From: Oscillospiraceae bacterium
GTDB taxonomy: Bacteria > Bacillota > Clostridia > Oscillospirales > Oscillospiraceae
Direction: 5' to 3'
Assembly: GCA_009780235.1 (NCBI GenBank)
Contig: WRAK01000001.1
Span: 108,911 to 172,910, forward strand
DNA length: 64,000 nucleotides
The notes under the pieces were generated by a model. It searched no databases and was not told the origin of the DNA. It saw nothing but the letters and a program-made list of their open reading frames with translations. Position 1 is the first letter of the stretch. Each line of letters starts with the position of its first letter. Position numbers and translations under genes: made by a program. Positions 40,110-48,695 of the stretch are shown here, in pieces.

Positions 40110-42533
40110 CTACACAATCCCCCAAATCTCTTCCGCATACTTTCGTATCACTTCATCACTCGCAAACCGACCCGAGTGCGCGATGTTCATCGCCGCCATC
40201 TTCGCCCACACGTCTTGGTCCCGATACAGGCGGTCAGCCGTCTTCTGTGCCTCGGTGTAGGCGTCGAAGTCGAGCATGACGAGATAGTCGTCGTGGTGTG
40301 TGGTGAGAGAGTCATAAATATGCGGGAACTGCGCCTGACCGGCCTCGTTCGGCGCGCTGTTGATGATGTCATACACGATGCGCTTGAGGCGGTGGTGATG
40401 GTTCAGGAACGCACGGCTGTTGTAGCTCTGACGCTCTTTGACTTCCAGTACCTCGGGCACCGTAAGGCCGAATGGGATGTAGTTCCCCTTGCCCACCGCC
40501 TCGAAAATCTCAATATTCGCGCCGTCGTGTGTACCGATGGTGACGGCACCGTTCATCATGAACTTCATGTTCCCCGTGCCGGAGGCCTCCATGCCGGCCG
40601 TGGAAATCTGTTCGCTGAGGTCAGCCGCAGGGAAGAGGACTTCGGCGAGGGAGACACGGTAGTTCTCCAAGAACACCAGCTTGAGCTTGTCGCCCGCGAC
40701 GGGGTCATTGTTGATTTTGTCCGCCACGACGGAGATGAGCTTGATAATCTCCTTGGCAAAGTGATAACTCGGCGCCGCCTTGCCCGCCATGATGAATGTG
40801 CGGGGGACGATGTCGAGGTTCGGGTTATCTTGCAGCGCGTAGTATTGGTCGAGGATGTGCAAGAGCAGGAGCAACTGGCGTTTGTAGGCGTGGATGCGCT
40901 TAATCTGCACGTCGAAAATAGAATCCGGGTTAATCGTGATACCGTTTGTCTCTTGAATGAGATTGGCGAGTTTCACCTTATTCTCCCGCTTGATGCGGCG
41001 GAGTTCTGCCAAAAACGCCGGGTCACGGACCGCGCCGAGCGCATCGAGGTCGGCGAGACGGAGCGGTTGGCTAATCCAATCCGGGCCGAGACGGCTTGAG
41101 ATGAGAGCGGACAAATCCTTATTCGCCTTTTGCACCCAACGGCGGTGGGCGATGCCGTTTGTCTTGTTGTTAAACCGCTCCGGGTAAATGGCGTAGAAAT
41201 TGGCAAAGAGTTGATTTTTCAGTATCTCACTATGCACCGCGGCGACACCGTTAATGGCGTGACTGCCCACGATGGCGAGGTAGGCCATGGAAATCTCGCC
41301 ATGGGCGAGAATGGCCATTTGGGATATTTTATTGTGGTCGCCGTCCAGTTTTTGCCACAAGAAATGACAGAACCGCTCGTTAATCTCCCGCACAATCATA
41401 TAGACACGAGGCAGGAGCTTAGAGAAAACCTCCTCCGGCCAGCGTTCCAATGCCTCGGGCAAAACGGTGTGGTTGGTGTAGGAGATGGTATTGACCGTAA
41501 TCTCCCACGCCTCGTCCCAACTCAGATGCTCCTCGTCGAGCAGGATGCGCATCAACTCAGGGACAGCGAGGGCGGGGTGGGTGTCGTTGATGTGGATGGC
41601 AATGTGGTCGGCAAATTCACGGATGTCGCCGTAATGTTTTTTGTAGTGGCTGACGATGCTCTGAAGCCCTGCGGACACGAAGAAATACTGTTGTTTCAAC
41701 CGAAGCAGGCGATTCTCATAGTTGGAATCATCGGGATAAAGCACCTCGGAGATGGCCTCGGCGGAGTACTTGCGGGAGACGGCGTTCAAGTAGTCACCAC
41801 CGGAGAAAGAGCCGAAGTCGAACTGCTCCGTGGCCTGCGCGCTCCAGAGACGGAGTGTGTTGACCGAACCCTCGTCATAGCCGCCGATGGGGACATCGTA
41901 AGGCATGGCGATGACGGGCTCGTAGTTCTCGTGGTGGAAGTGGTGACGTCCGTTCGAGATTTCCTCCCGAATGTGGCCGAAGAACTTGACCAGCACAGCC
42001 TTAGCGGGCTTTTTGATATGCCAAACGGCATCATTTCTGAGCCAGTTGTCGGGCAACTCGACTTGATAGCCGTCCACGATTTTCTGCTCAAACAGGCCGT
42101 ATTTGTAGCGGATACTGCACCCGTGGCCCGGCAGACCGAGGAAGGCCAGCGAATCCAAGAAACAGGCCGCAAGCCGCCCGAGACCGCCGTTGCCGAGACC
42201 GGGGTCAAGCTCGATGCCGTAGACCTCCTGCGGGTCGAAGCCGAGTTTTTTCAGCGTGTCCTCGCAGGCATCTTGCAGGCCGAGGGCCATGATGTTGTTT
42301 TCCAGCAGTTTGCCGAGCAGAAATTCCAACGAGAAGTAGTAGACCTGCTTCTGCTTGCCCTTTTCGTAACGGCGGGAGGTCTGCACCCAGCGTTTCATCA
42401 CTTGGTCACGGATGAGATAGGCCAAGGCTATATAGCAGTCTTCCGCCGTTGCGTCCTCTGCGGATACGCCGCGTGAGACCTCGAGTTTTTCCTCAAGCAG
42501 CAAGGCGAATACTTGTTTATCGTGTAGGTTCAT
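40110..42533 (-). CDS. glgP: glycogen phosphorylase
   Basis: PLP-dependent enzyme that releases glucose 1-phosphate from glycogen or maltodextrin; 807 residues. GGAGGA lies ten bases before the ATG, which overlaps the stop of the GH13 gene (ATGA). Signatures include DPGLGNGGLGRLAACFLDS near 113-131 and the PLP lysine in EASGTGNMKFMMNGA near 648-662, with THDGANIEI directly after. HINDTHPALAVPELMR is also present. No regulatory phosphorylation site expected of animal enzymes is evident. It is central to the degradative half of the operon. Confidence 0.97.
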   Translation of the reverse strand: MNLHDKQVFALLLEEKLEVSRGVSAEDATAEDCYIALAYLIRDQVMKRWVQTSRRYEKGKQKQVYYFSLEFLLGKLLENNIMALGLQDACEDTLKKLGFDPQEVYGIELDPGLGNGGLGRLAACFLDSLAFLGLPGHGCSIRYKYGLFEQKIVDGYQVELPDNWLRNDAVWHIKKPAKAVLVKFFGHIREEISNGRHHFHHENYEPVIAMPYDVPIGGYDEGSVNTLRLWSAQATEQFDFGSFSGGDYLNAVSRKYSAEAISEVLYPDDSNYENRLLRLKQQYFFVSAGLQSIVSHYKKHYGDIREFADHIAIHINDTHPALAVPELMRILLDEEHLSWDEAWEITVNTISYTNHTVLPEALERWPEEVFSKLLPRVYMIVREINERFCHFLWQKLDGDHNKISQMAILAHGEISMAYLAIVGSHAINGVAAVHSEILKNQLFANFYAIYPERFNNKTNGIAHRRWVQKANKDLSALISSRLGPDWISQPLRLADLDALGAVRDPAFLAELRRIKRENKVKLANLIQETNGITINPDSIFDVQIKRIHAYKRQLLLLLHILDQYYALQDNPNLDIVPRTFIMAGKAAPSYHFAKEIIKLISVVADKINNDPVAGDKLKLVFLENYRVSLAEVLFPAADLSEQISTAGMEASGTGNMKFMMNGAVTIGTHDGANIEIFEAVGKGNYIPFGLTVPEVLEVKERQSYNSRAFLNHHHRLKRIVYDIINSAPNEAGQAQFPHIYDSLTTHHDDYLVMLDFDAYTEAQKTADRLYRDQDVWAKMAAMNIAHSGRFASDEVIRKYAEEIWGIV

Positions 42534-44302
42534 GTTTTATTCCTCCGGGGGGTAATTAATGCAGAATGCAGAATTTTGGTGTCGCCGTTGGAGACGGATT
42601 TATAAATGGCGGCTTGGCCGCTTTTTATACTGAGTTCTATGCGGAGCCTGTTAGCTCCCTCGCCTCTGGTGAATACAAATTCTCCGTCGTGGGCTTTGAG
42701 TAGGGTGTAGGCTCCGTCTTTTAACGCCGGATCCGCTCTGCGGAGCTTTGCCAAGTTGGTATACCATCGGAGCAGGTCTTGGTCTTCTTGGCCCCAGGGG
42801 TAGCAACGTCTGCAAAATGGGTCTGCGCCGCCTTGCATCCCTGCCTCGTCGGCGTAGTAGATGCAAGGGACGCCGGGGAGGGTGAATTGTAAAAGGGCGG
42901 CCAGTTTCAGGCGGTGTTTTGCGATTTGAAGCTGTTGGTCTGTCAGTTCATAATGTTCCATCTCCTCACGGGTGCTTGGGAGGTGTTCGCTACCCAGTAC
43001 GGTGAGGATGCGCATGGTGTCGTGTGTGCCTAAGATGTTCATCAGTCCGTGGAGGACGGGGGGCGGATAGTTTTGCCAAAGGGCCGCCATCGTCTCGGCC
43101 AGTCCGGGGGCGTTGCCGTCTTTGATATAGGATATGATGGCGTTTTTAAGGGGGTAATTCGTAACGCTGTCCAACTGACCACCTTGGAAATAACGGCGGC
43201 GGGTGCTGTAGGCGATTTTGTTCGATGCGTCCTCCCAGACCTCGCCGACGATGAGGGCTTCGGGGTTGTCCCGTCTCGCGGCTTCGCATAAGGGGTCTAA
43301 GAACACGTCCGGCAGCTCGTCCACCACGTCCAGCCGCCAGCCTGCGACGCCTTTTTTTGTCCAGTAGGCGATGACGCCCTCGTCGGGGGCGCAGATGAAG
43401 TCGATGTAACTCTCGCTCGCCTCATTGAGCGCGGGCAGGAGCTCTATGCCCCACCATGCGTCGTAGGTGTCGGGCCAGTTTTGGAAGTGAAACCAGTCGT
43501 AATAGGGCGAATCTTTACTCTGGTAGGCACCCACGCTGTCATAGTGGCCGTATCGGTTGAAGTAGCGGCTGTCCGCGCCTACATGGTTGAACACGCCGTC
43601 GAGGATGATGCGCATCCCCCGTTTTTTTGCGGCTTGGATGAGTGCTTCAAAGCCCGCTTCGCCGCCGAATGCAGGGTCGATTTGCAGGAAGTCGCCCGTG
43701 TCGTATTTGTGGTTGGACGCGGCCTTGAACACGGGGCTGAGGTAGAGGCAGGTCACACCGAGCGTCTCCAAGTAGGGCAGTTTTTCGATGATGCCGCAGA
43801 AGTCGCCGCCGAAGAAGTCGTTGTTGTGCATGATGCCGTCCTCGTCGGGCTTATAATACGGCGTACCGCCCCAGTCGGGACGGAATATACCGCCGGGTCG
43901 CACGTTCGGTGCGCCGCCGCGGTGGAATCTGTCCACAAAAATGTGGTATATGACACCGCCTTGCAGCCAGTCCGGCCCCTGTTCGGCGGGCGCATACACC
44001 GTGATTTGAAATGCGTCTCCCGTCCGCTCGGGGACGGTGCGGTCATGGCCGATTTGGAAGTGATACCAGTAGAGACCGGGCGTATCAAAGGGGATTTCGC
44101 ACGCATAAACATCGTAGCTCCCGACCGTGCCGATGACTTGCATGGGCGTGACTTTGGCACCGTATCCGTCCAAGCGAATGTGTGCCGAGACGTGCGCGGC
44201 CTCACCTCGGCGGAGCTTTAGCCGCAAGGTGAGCACACCCGGGGTTTTGATTGCGCCGCCGGGGGAGCGGAAAAACGGGTCGAATGGGTCAAATTGATAC
44301 AT
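42530..44302 (-). CDS. GH13 alpha-glycosidase, neopullulanase/cyclomaltodextrinase-like
   Basis: A 590-residue GH13 enzyme. An N-terminal beta-sandwich (residues 1-110, carbohydrate-binding N domain) precedes the catalytic barrel beginning YHIFVDRFHRG. Catalytic residues are the Asp in GWRLDVVDE, the Glu in VGEVWED and the Asp in LGTHDT. The N domain and PYYDWFHF are typical of subfamily 20/39-like maltogenic or debranching enzymes. It likely hydrolyses alpha-1,4 or alpha-1,6 bonds of maltodextrins in the cytoplasm. Its last codons lie in an ATTCTGC micro-repeat that also precedes the glgP ribosome site, and it overlaps glgP by four bases. Confidence 0.9.
   Translation of the reverse strand: MYQFDPFDPFFRSPGGAIKTPGVLTLRLKLRRGEAAHVSAHIRLDGYGAKVTPMQVIGTVGSYDVYACEIPFDTPGLYWYHFQIGHDRTVPERTGDAFQITVYAPAEQGPDWLQGGVIYHIFVDRFHRGGAPNVRPGGIFRPDWGGTPYYKPDEDGIMHNNDFFGGDFCGIIEKLPYLETLGVTCLYLSPVFKAASNHKYDTGDFLQIDPAFGGEAGFEALIQAAKKRGMRIILDGVFNHVGADSRYFNRYGHYDSVGAYQSKDSPYYDWFHFQNWPDTYDAWWGIELLPALNEASESYIDFICAPDEGVIAYWTKKGVAGWRLDVVDELPDVFLDPLCEAARRDNPEALIVGEVWEDASNKIAYSTRRRYFQGGQLDSVTNYPLKNAIISYIKDGNAPGLAETMAALWQNYPPPVLHGLMNILGTHDTMRILTVLGSEHLPSTREEMEHYELTDQQLQIAKHRLKLAALLQFTLPGVPCIYYADEAGMQGGADPFCRRCYPWGQEDQDLLRWYTNLAKLRRADPALKDGAYTLLKAHDGEFVFTRGEGANRLRIELSIKSGQAAIYKSVSNGDTKILHSALITPRRNKT
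42560..42578 (-). repeat. ATTCTGC micro-repeat at the GH13-glgP junction
   Basis: On the minus strand ATTCTGCATTCTGCATTA, coding the residues ILHSAL near the end of the GH13 protein. The same heptamer repeats occur at 60494-60515 and, in variant form, near 34162. Confidence 0.7.
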
Positions 44303-44353
44303 GTGTCGGCTCCGATTTGGTGAGAATTCCCCTCCTGTGGAGGAAGGTTTTTT

Positions 44354-44422
44354 CTTGTCATTCTGAGCCGTAGGCGAAGAATCTTATGCAAGATAAGATT
44401 CTTCGCTTCGCTCAGAATGACA
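44354..44422. repeat. TCATTCTGAG inverted repeat
   Basis: TTGTCATTCTGAGCCGTAGG..GAAGAATCTTA at left and TAAGATTCTTCGCTTCGCTCAGAATGACA at right (each given in two pieces), about 30-bp arms. Words like TTGTCATTCTGAGC and GAAGAATC are widespread in bacterial intergenic repeats. Confidence 0.75.
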
Positions 44423-44435
44423 GAAATGCGTTGTC

Positions 44436-44562
44436 GTAGGGGGCGGCGTCCTCGACGCCCCGCGATATTGCGGTTTCGGTACACGGGGCGTCGGGGACGC
44501 CGCCCCCTACGGCAAGAGAATTAGGGGAAACGTGCGGGCGCGCAATGTGCGCCCCCTACATC
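44436..44562. repeat. paired GTAGGGGGCGGCGTC element plus single arm
   Basis: Inverted arms 44436-44510 with GGCGTCCTCGACGCC and GGCGTCGGGGACGCC words, then an arm GGGCGCGCAATGTGCGC-CCCCTACA (44538-44562). The CCCCCTACA end gives the glgA TAG stop (44556-44558). Confidence 0.85.
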
Positions 44563-45986
44563 AACCCCTCATAAATTTCCGCATACGCTTTGGCCGATAC
44601 ATCCCAGCCAAAATCGCAACTCATGGCTTTCTTCATAAGATTCCGCCAGTCCACGGGGTGATTCTGAAAGAGGTCGAGCGCGGCAGCAACGGTGTCGAGC
44701 AGCAGATTTGCGTCATATTCCTCAAAGACAAAACCGTTGCCGTCTCCCGCTCTGCAATCTTGAATCGTATCGCCCAAGCCGCCCGTTTTGCGGACGATGG
44801 GGATTGTGCCGTAGCGGCTGGCAATCATCTGCGTAAGACCACAGGGTTCGCTCTTGGAGGGCATGAGCATCACATCCGCGCCGCCGTAGATGAGGCTTGC
44901 GATTTCGGGCTTGTATGCGATATCCACGCTCACATTCGGATTGGCGAGCGACTTGTCCACGAAGAAACACTCATAGGCATCGTCACCCGTGCCGAGGAGG
45001 ACGAACTGGACGTCTAACTGCATCATTTCATCGAAGATATAGGTAATCAGGTCGAGACCCTTATGGGAGGCCAGACGGGACACGAGACCGATGAGCATTT
45101 TTTTCTGTGAGCGGGGCAGGCCGAAGATGGTTTGGAGTTTACGCTTGTTTTTGGCCTTGTCCTCCAACGTGTCCGCCGTGTAGTTTTTGGCGAGCAGCAG
45201 ATCGGTTTCGGGGTTGTAGGTTTTGGTGTCTATGCCGTTGATGATACCCGTGAGCTTGTAGGCGTTCTCTCGGATAATCGGCTCCAAGCCATACCCCCCG
45301 GCGATTTGAATCTCGTCTGCGTAAGACGGACTGACCGTTGTGAGCCTGTCACAACATACGACGGCACCCTTGAGCAGGTTGATACACCCATCATATTCTA
45401 CGAGACCCGCCTCTGCCAATTGGAGGTCGAACACATCTCCCAGAATACTGTGCGGGAACTTGCCCTGATACTCCAAGTTGTGAATCGTGAACACCGAGCG
45501 AATGTCCCTGTCGGCAAAGCGCGTCTTGAGGTAAATCGGCACCAGAGCCGTGTGCCAGTCGTGGGCGTGGATGATGTCGGGCTTGAAGTCCACAAAGTCC
45601 ATGACAGCGAACACCGCTTTCGAGAAGTAGGCGAAGCGTTCCCCGTCGTCGAAGTGTCCGTAGGGTGTCTCACGGTCGAAGTAGCGGCGGTTGTCTACGA
45701 AATAGTAGGTTACACCGTCCGTCTGCATCTCGTACACGCCGCAGTATTCCCGCCGCCAGGCGAGGGCGACGGTTGTCTCGCCGAGGAAGGTCATGTTCGG
45801 CTCATACCGCTCCCGAAACGCGGCATAGAGCGGCATGATGACACGCACGTCATAGTCCGGGCGGTTCTCTGCAAGCGCGGCCGTCAACGCACCCGCGACC
45901 TGTCCCATACCGCCGGTCGCCAGAAACGGGACGGCCTCGGAGACGGCAAACAAGAGCTTGAGTTTTGGTTGTTTTGTTTTCGCCAT
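44556..45986 (-). CDS. glgA: glycogen synthase
   Basis: GT5 enzyme elongating alpha-1,4-glucan from ADP-glucose; 476 residues from the ATG at 45986, which has AAAGGAAT upstream. The N-terminal signature reads AVPFLATGGMGQVAGAL where many GlgA proteins have K-T/V-GGL-x-DV, so the ADP-contacting lysine is Ala here. GT-B landmarks are intact: HAHDWHTALVPIYLKT near 130, FTIHNLEYQG, NGIDTKTYNPETD and the C-terminal SKSEPCGLTQMIA..TGGLGDTI. It follows glgD after about 200 repeat-rich bases. The stop codon is donated by a repeat arm. Confidence 0.94.
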   Translation of the reverse strand: MAKTKQPKLKLLFAVSEAVPFLATGGMGQVAGALTAALAENRPDYDVRVIMPLYAAFRERYEPNMTFLGETTVALAWRREYCGVYEMQTDGVTYYFVDNRRYFDRETPYGHFDDGERFAYFSKAVFAVMDFVDFKPDIIHAHDWHTALVPIYLKTRFADRDIRSVFTIHNLEYQGKFPHSILGDVFDLQLAEAGLVEYDGCINLLKGAVVCCDRLTTVSPSYADEIQIAGGYGLEPIIRENAYKLTGIINGIDTKTYNPETDLLLAKNYTADTLEDKAKNKRKLQTIFGLPRSQKKMLIGLVSRLASHKGLDLITYIFDEMMQLDVQFVLLGTGDDAYECFFVDKSLANPNVSVDIAYKPEIASLIYGGADVMLMPSKSEPCGLTQMIASRYGTIPIVRKTGGLGDTIQDCRAGDGNGFVFEEYDANLLLDTVAAALDLFQNHPVDWRNLMKKAMSCDFGWDVSAKAYAEIYEGLM

Positions 45987-46006
45987 GATGATTCCTTTCC
46001 TATTGG

Positions 46007-46184
46007 GTGTAGGGGACGCTTTAATAGCCCGGCGTGTTTCAATACACCCTTGTAGGGGCCGATGCCCACATCGGCCCGTTTCCGCTGTCTGTATGTGCGG
46101 GTCGATGTGAGCATCGACCCCTACGGGGGGCGTGGGTGGCTCCCTCCGGCCCCGCCGGCCACCTCCCACGGAGAGGGGAGGCTT
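46007..46184. repeat. repeat cluster between glgA and glgD
   Basis: Eroded arm (46007-46033), paired element TGTAGGGGCCGATGCCCACA...GATGTGAGCATCGACCCCTAC (46051-46124), then CTCCCTCC..GGAGAGGGGAGG modules to 46180. All of the glgA-glgD gap is repeat. Confidence 0.8.
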
Positions 46185-47306
46185 CTAAATAATCCGCTCC
46201 GATTCAATAAATACCGGATATGTCGGTGCGCCGATCAGATTCCGCCCTGCGGAGACGATGACGCCTCTGTCTGTAATCATCCAGTCCAGTTTTGCATTCT
46301 GCTGTATCACCGTGCTGTCTTTCAGCACGCAATTCTCTACCACCGCACCGGGGCCGATGCGGACGTTACGGCAGATGACGCTGTTGATGACCGTGCCCTC
46401 AATCTGGCAACCGTCGGCCACGAGAGAGTTTTCTACTCGTGCCGCTTTGCCGTACTTGGCGGGCAGGGAATCACGGCGGGAAGTGAAGATGCGTCTGCCC
46501 TCGTAGTCGAAGAGGGCGGCGCGTTTCTCGCTGTCGAGCATCTCCATGTTGTGGCGGAAATCAGTCTCCACCGAGGAGATTTGCGCCGAATAGCCCGTGA
46601 ACTCGTAGCCCATGACCTTGAGACGGCTCACAGCAGGAGCCAACCGCTCACAAGAGAAGCGAAGCATCCCGCAGTATTTCACGCCCGTGACCAGTTGCAG
46701 GAAGATATGCTTTGGCATGATGTATGCGCCCAATGACACATTCGCCGTGCCGGACAGACGGCTTGCCGTTTTGATACTGCGCACTCTGTTGTCCTCTGTG
46801 ATGTCGAAGACAACGGTCTGCTCGCCCGCATCTTTGTTTACTTCTTTTTTGGCGTAAACTGCCGTCACGTCTGCGCCGTTTTCCTTGTGCGCCTCGATGG
46901 CGGGACGATAGTCCATGTTGTAGACGGCACTACCGTTTACAAGGATGACATACTCCGACTTTGTACCGCGCAAGGCTCTCGCGGCACGTTGGAGCGGGCC
47001 GTCGATTGCGCTGTACTCGCTGTCACGGGCATCTGTCATGTAGGGCGGGAAGAAAGTGATGCCGCCCGCTTTGCGCGCCAAGTCCCACTCCTTGCCCATG
47101 CCGATGTGGGCGATGAGAGACTGGTAGTGACTGTTCAGAATAATGCCGATGTCCGTAATCCCGGAGTTAACCATGTTGGAGAGCATGAAGTCCACCAGAC
47201 GGTAACGGCCGGCAAAGCGTGCCGCAGATAAGGTCCGTTCGGAACTGCCGTCGTTCACATGGTCGGGATGCGGGTCGGACAGGCATAGTGCCGTGTATTT
47301 ACTCAT
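46185..47306 (-). CDS. glgD: glucose-1-phosphate adenylyltransferase subunit GlgD
   Basis: A 373-residue paralogue of GlgC that forms the second subunit of ADP-glucose pyrophosphorylase in many Firmicutes. The N-terminus ([20 protein letters not shown]) lacks the GGxGSRL substrate loop that catalytic GlgC subunits carry, while [17 protein letters not shown] and the C-terminal left-handed beta helix ([27 protein letters not shown]) remain. GlgD usually modulates or boosts GlgC. GAGGAGGG precedes the ATG, which overlaps the glgC stop. Cytoplasmic. Confidence 0.94.
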   Translation of the reverse strand: MSKYTALCLSDPHPDHVNDGSSERTLSAARFAGRYRLVDFMLSNMVNSGITDIGIILNSHYQSLIAHIGMGKEWDLARKAGGITFFPPYMTDARDSEYSAIDGPLQRAARALRGTKSEYVILVNGSAVYNMDYRPAIEAHKENGADVTAVYAKKEVNKDAGEQTVVFDITEDNRVRSIKTASRLSGTANVSLGAYIMPKHIFLQLVTGVKYCGMLRFSCERLAPAVSRLKVMGYEFTGYSAQISSVETDFRHNMEMLDSEKRAALFDYEGRRIFTSRRDSLPAKYGKAARVENSLVADGCQIEGTVINSVICRNVRIGPGAVVENCVLKDSTVIQQNAKLDWMITDRGVIVSAGRNLIGAPTYPVFIESERII

Positions 47307-48460
47307 GCTTTTCCCTCCTCACGCTCTATGACGGAGCAGCGGGAGACAACGGTGACTTTGCCGCCTTTCTCCCTCGGCTCCCCGACGGACGCGCCCTCGC
47401 CCACAACTGTGTTCTCATCTAAAATGGCGTATTGGACGGTTCCGTCTTTTCCGATGCGTATATTCTCCATAATCACGCTGTCGATGACCTTTGCGCCTTC
47501 TTCCACGATGACACCCGCGGAGAGGACGCTGTTTTCCACGCTGCCGTAAATCTCACAGCCCTCGGTAATCAGCGTGTTCTTGACGCTGCCCGTAGGTGCG
47601 ACATAGTGCGGCGGGCGGCCCGCACTCTTGGAGAGGAGCGGCCAACCCTCGAAGCCGAGGTGCATGTCGTCCAAGAGGTCCATATTGGCTTGCCAAAGAC
47701 TTTCCTCCGTACCGACATCTTTCCAATAGCCGTCAAAGCGGTAGGCGAACATGCGCTTACCGTCTGCCAGCATGTTGGGGAGGATGTTTTGGCCGAAGTC
47801 GTGTTCGGAATCCGCCTTGGCATCCTCCTTGAGATATTTGCAGAGGACACTCCAGTTGAAGATATAGATGCCCATAGAGGCGAGGTTGTTTTTCGGCTTC
47901 TCGGGCTTCTCCTCGAACTCGACTACCCTGTCATTCGGATCGGTGTTGAGGATGCCGAAGCGGGAGGCGTCCTCAATGGGGACTTCCAGTACGGCGATGG
48001 TGCAGTCGGCCTCGACTTTTTTGTGGTGTTCGAGCATTTCCTTGTAATCCATCTTGTACACATGGTCAGCCGCGAGCACGAGCAGGTATTCGGGGTCAAA
48101 ACGATCGATGAAGTCGATGTTCTGATACACGGCGTTGGCTGTGCCGCTGTACCAAGCGGTGCTGCCCGGTGTGTGGTGAGGCGGCAGGATAGATACGCCG
48201 CCGTAGAGCAGGTCGAGGTCCCAGTCCTGCCCCTTGCCGATGTAGTCGTGCAGGAGTAGCGGCTGGTACTGCGTCATGACACCCACGGTGTCGATGCCCG
48301 ACCGCACGCAGTTGGTGAGCGGAAAGTCGATGATGCGATACTTCCCGCCGAAGGTGACGGCGGGTTTTGCAATCTCCTCCGTCAACGGCCCCAATCGGGA
48401 CCCTCTGCCGCCGGCCAGCAGCATGGCGATGCACTCTTTCTTTCGGTCTGTCGGACTCAT
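47303..48460 (-). CDS. glgC: glucose-1-phosphate adenylyltransferase
   Basis: Catalytic subunit that makes ADP-glucose from glucose 1-phosphate and ATP, the committed step of glycogen synthesis; 385 residues. The substrate loop [20 protein letters not shown] lies near residues 12-31, followed by [20 protein letters not shown] and the glucose-phosphate site [10 protein letters not shown] near 180. The C-terminus is a left-handed beta-helix ([20 protein letters not shown]). AAAGGGGAG precedes the ATG. It is coupled to glgD by a four-base overlap. Confidence 0.97.
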   Translation of the reverse strand: MSPTDRKKECIAMLLAGGRGSRLGPLTEEIAKPAVTFGGKYRIIDFPLTNCVRSGIDTVGVMTQYQPLLLHDYIGKGQDWDLDLLYGGVSILPPHHTPGSTAWYSGTANAVYQNIDFIDRFDPEYLLVLAADHVYKMDYKEMLEHHKKVEADCTIAVLEVPIEDASRFGILNTDPNDRVVEFEEKPEKPKNNLASMGIYIFNWSVLCKYLKEDAKADSEHDFGQNILPNMLADGKRMFAYRFDGYWKDVGTEESLWQANMDLLDDMHLGFEGWPLLSKSAGRPPHYVAPTGSVKNTLITEGCEIYGSVENSVLSAGVIVEEGAKVIDSVIMENIRIGKDGTVQYAILDENTVVGEGASVGEPREKGGKVTVVSRCSVIEREEGKA

Positions 48461-48504
48461 ATGTGCGCACTCCCCTTTCGTTTGTTTGTTGGTATTTCGG
48501 TTGT

Positions 48505-48690
48505 TATTCCCCTCCTTGGAGGGGCGCGCCGCAGGCGGTGGTGTGGTTGCCCTTGACCTTTGTAGGGCGCGATGTCCTCATCGCGCCGTGCGTTGCGGGG
48601 ATGCGGCGCGATGAGGACATCGCGCCCTACGGGAGCACTCCCTCCGTCAGGCTTCGCCTGCCACCTCCCTCGGAGAGGGAGGCTTTGGCT
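48505..48690. repeat. repeat cluster between glgC and glgB
   Basis: CCCCTCCTTGGAGGGGCGCG..CCGCAGGCGG module (48508-48545), paired TGTAGGGCGCG...CGCGCCCTAC element (48561-48630) with GATGTCCTCATC words, then CTCCCTCCG..GCCTGCC..CCTCCCTC..GAGGGAGGC (48636-48685). No promoter was seen. Confidence 0.82.
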
Positions 48691-48695
48691 CTTCC

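Noticed and set aside
45987..46169. N-terminal extension of glgA
   Set aside because: It is translated repeat sequence; the ATG at 45986 has a proper ribosome site. The same applies to long frames before malQ, comM, thiI and the acetyltransferase at 35947.
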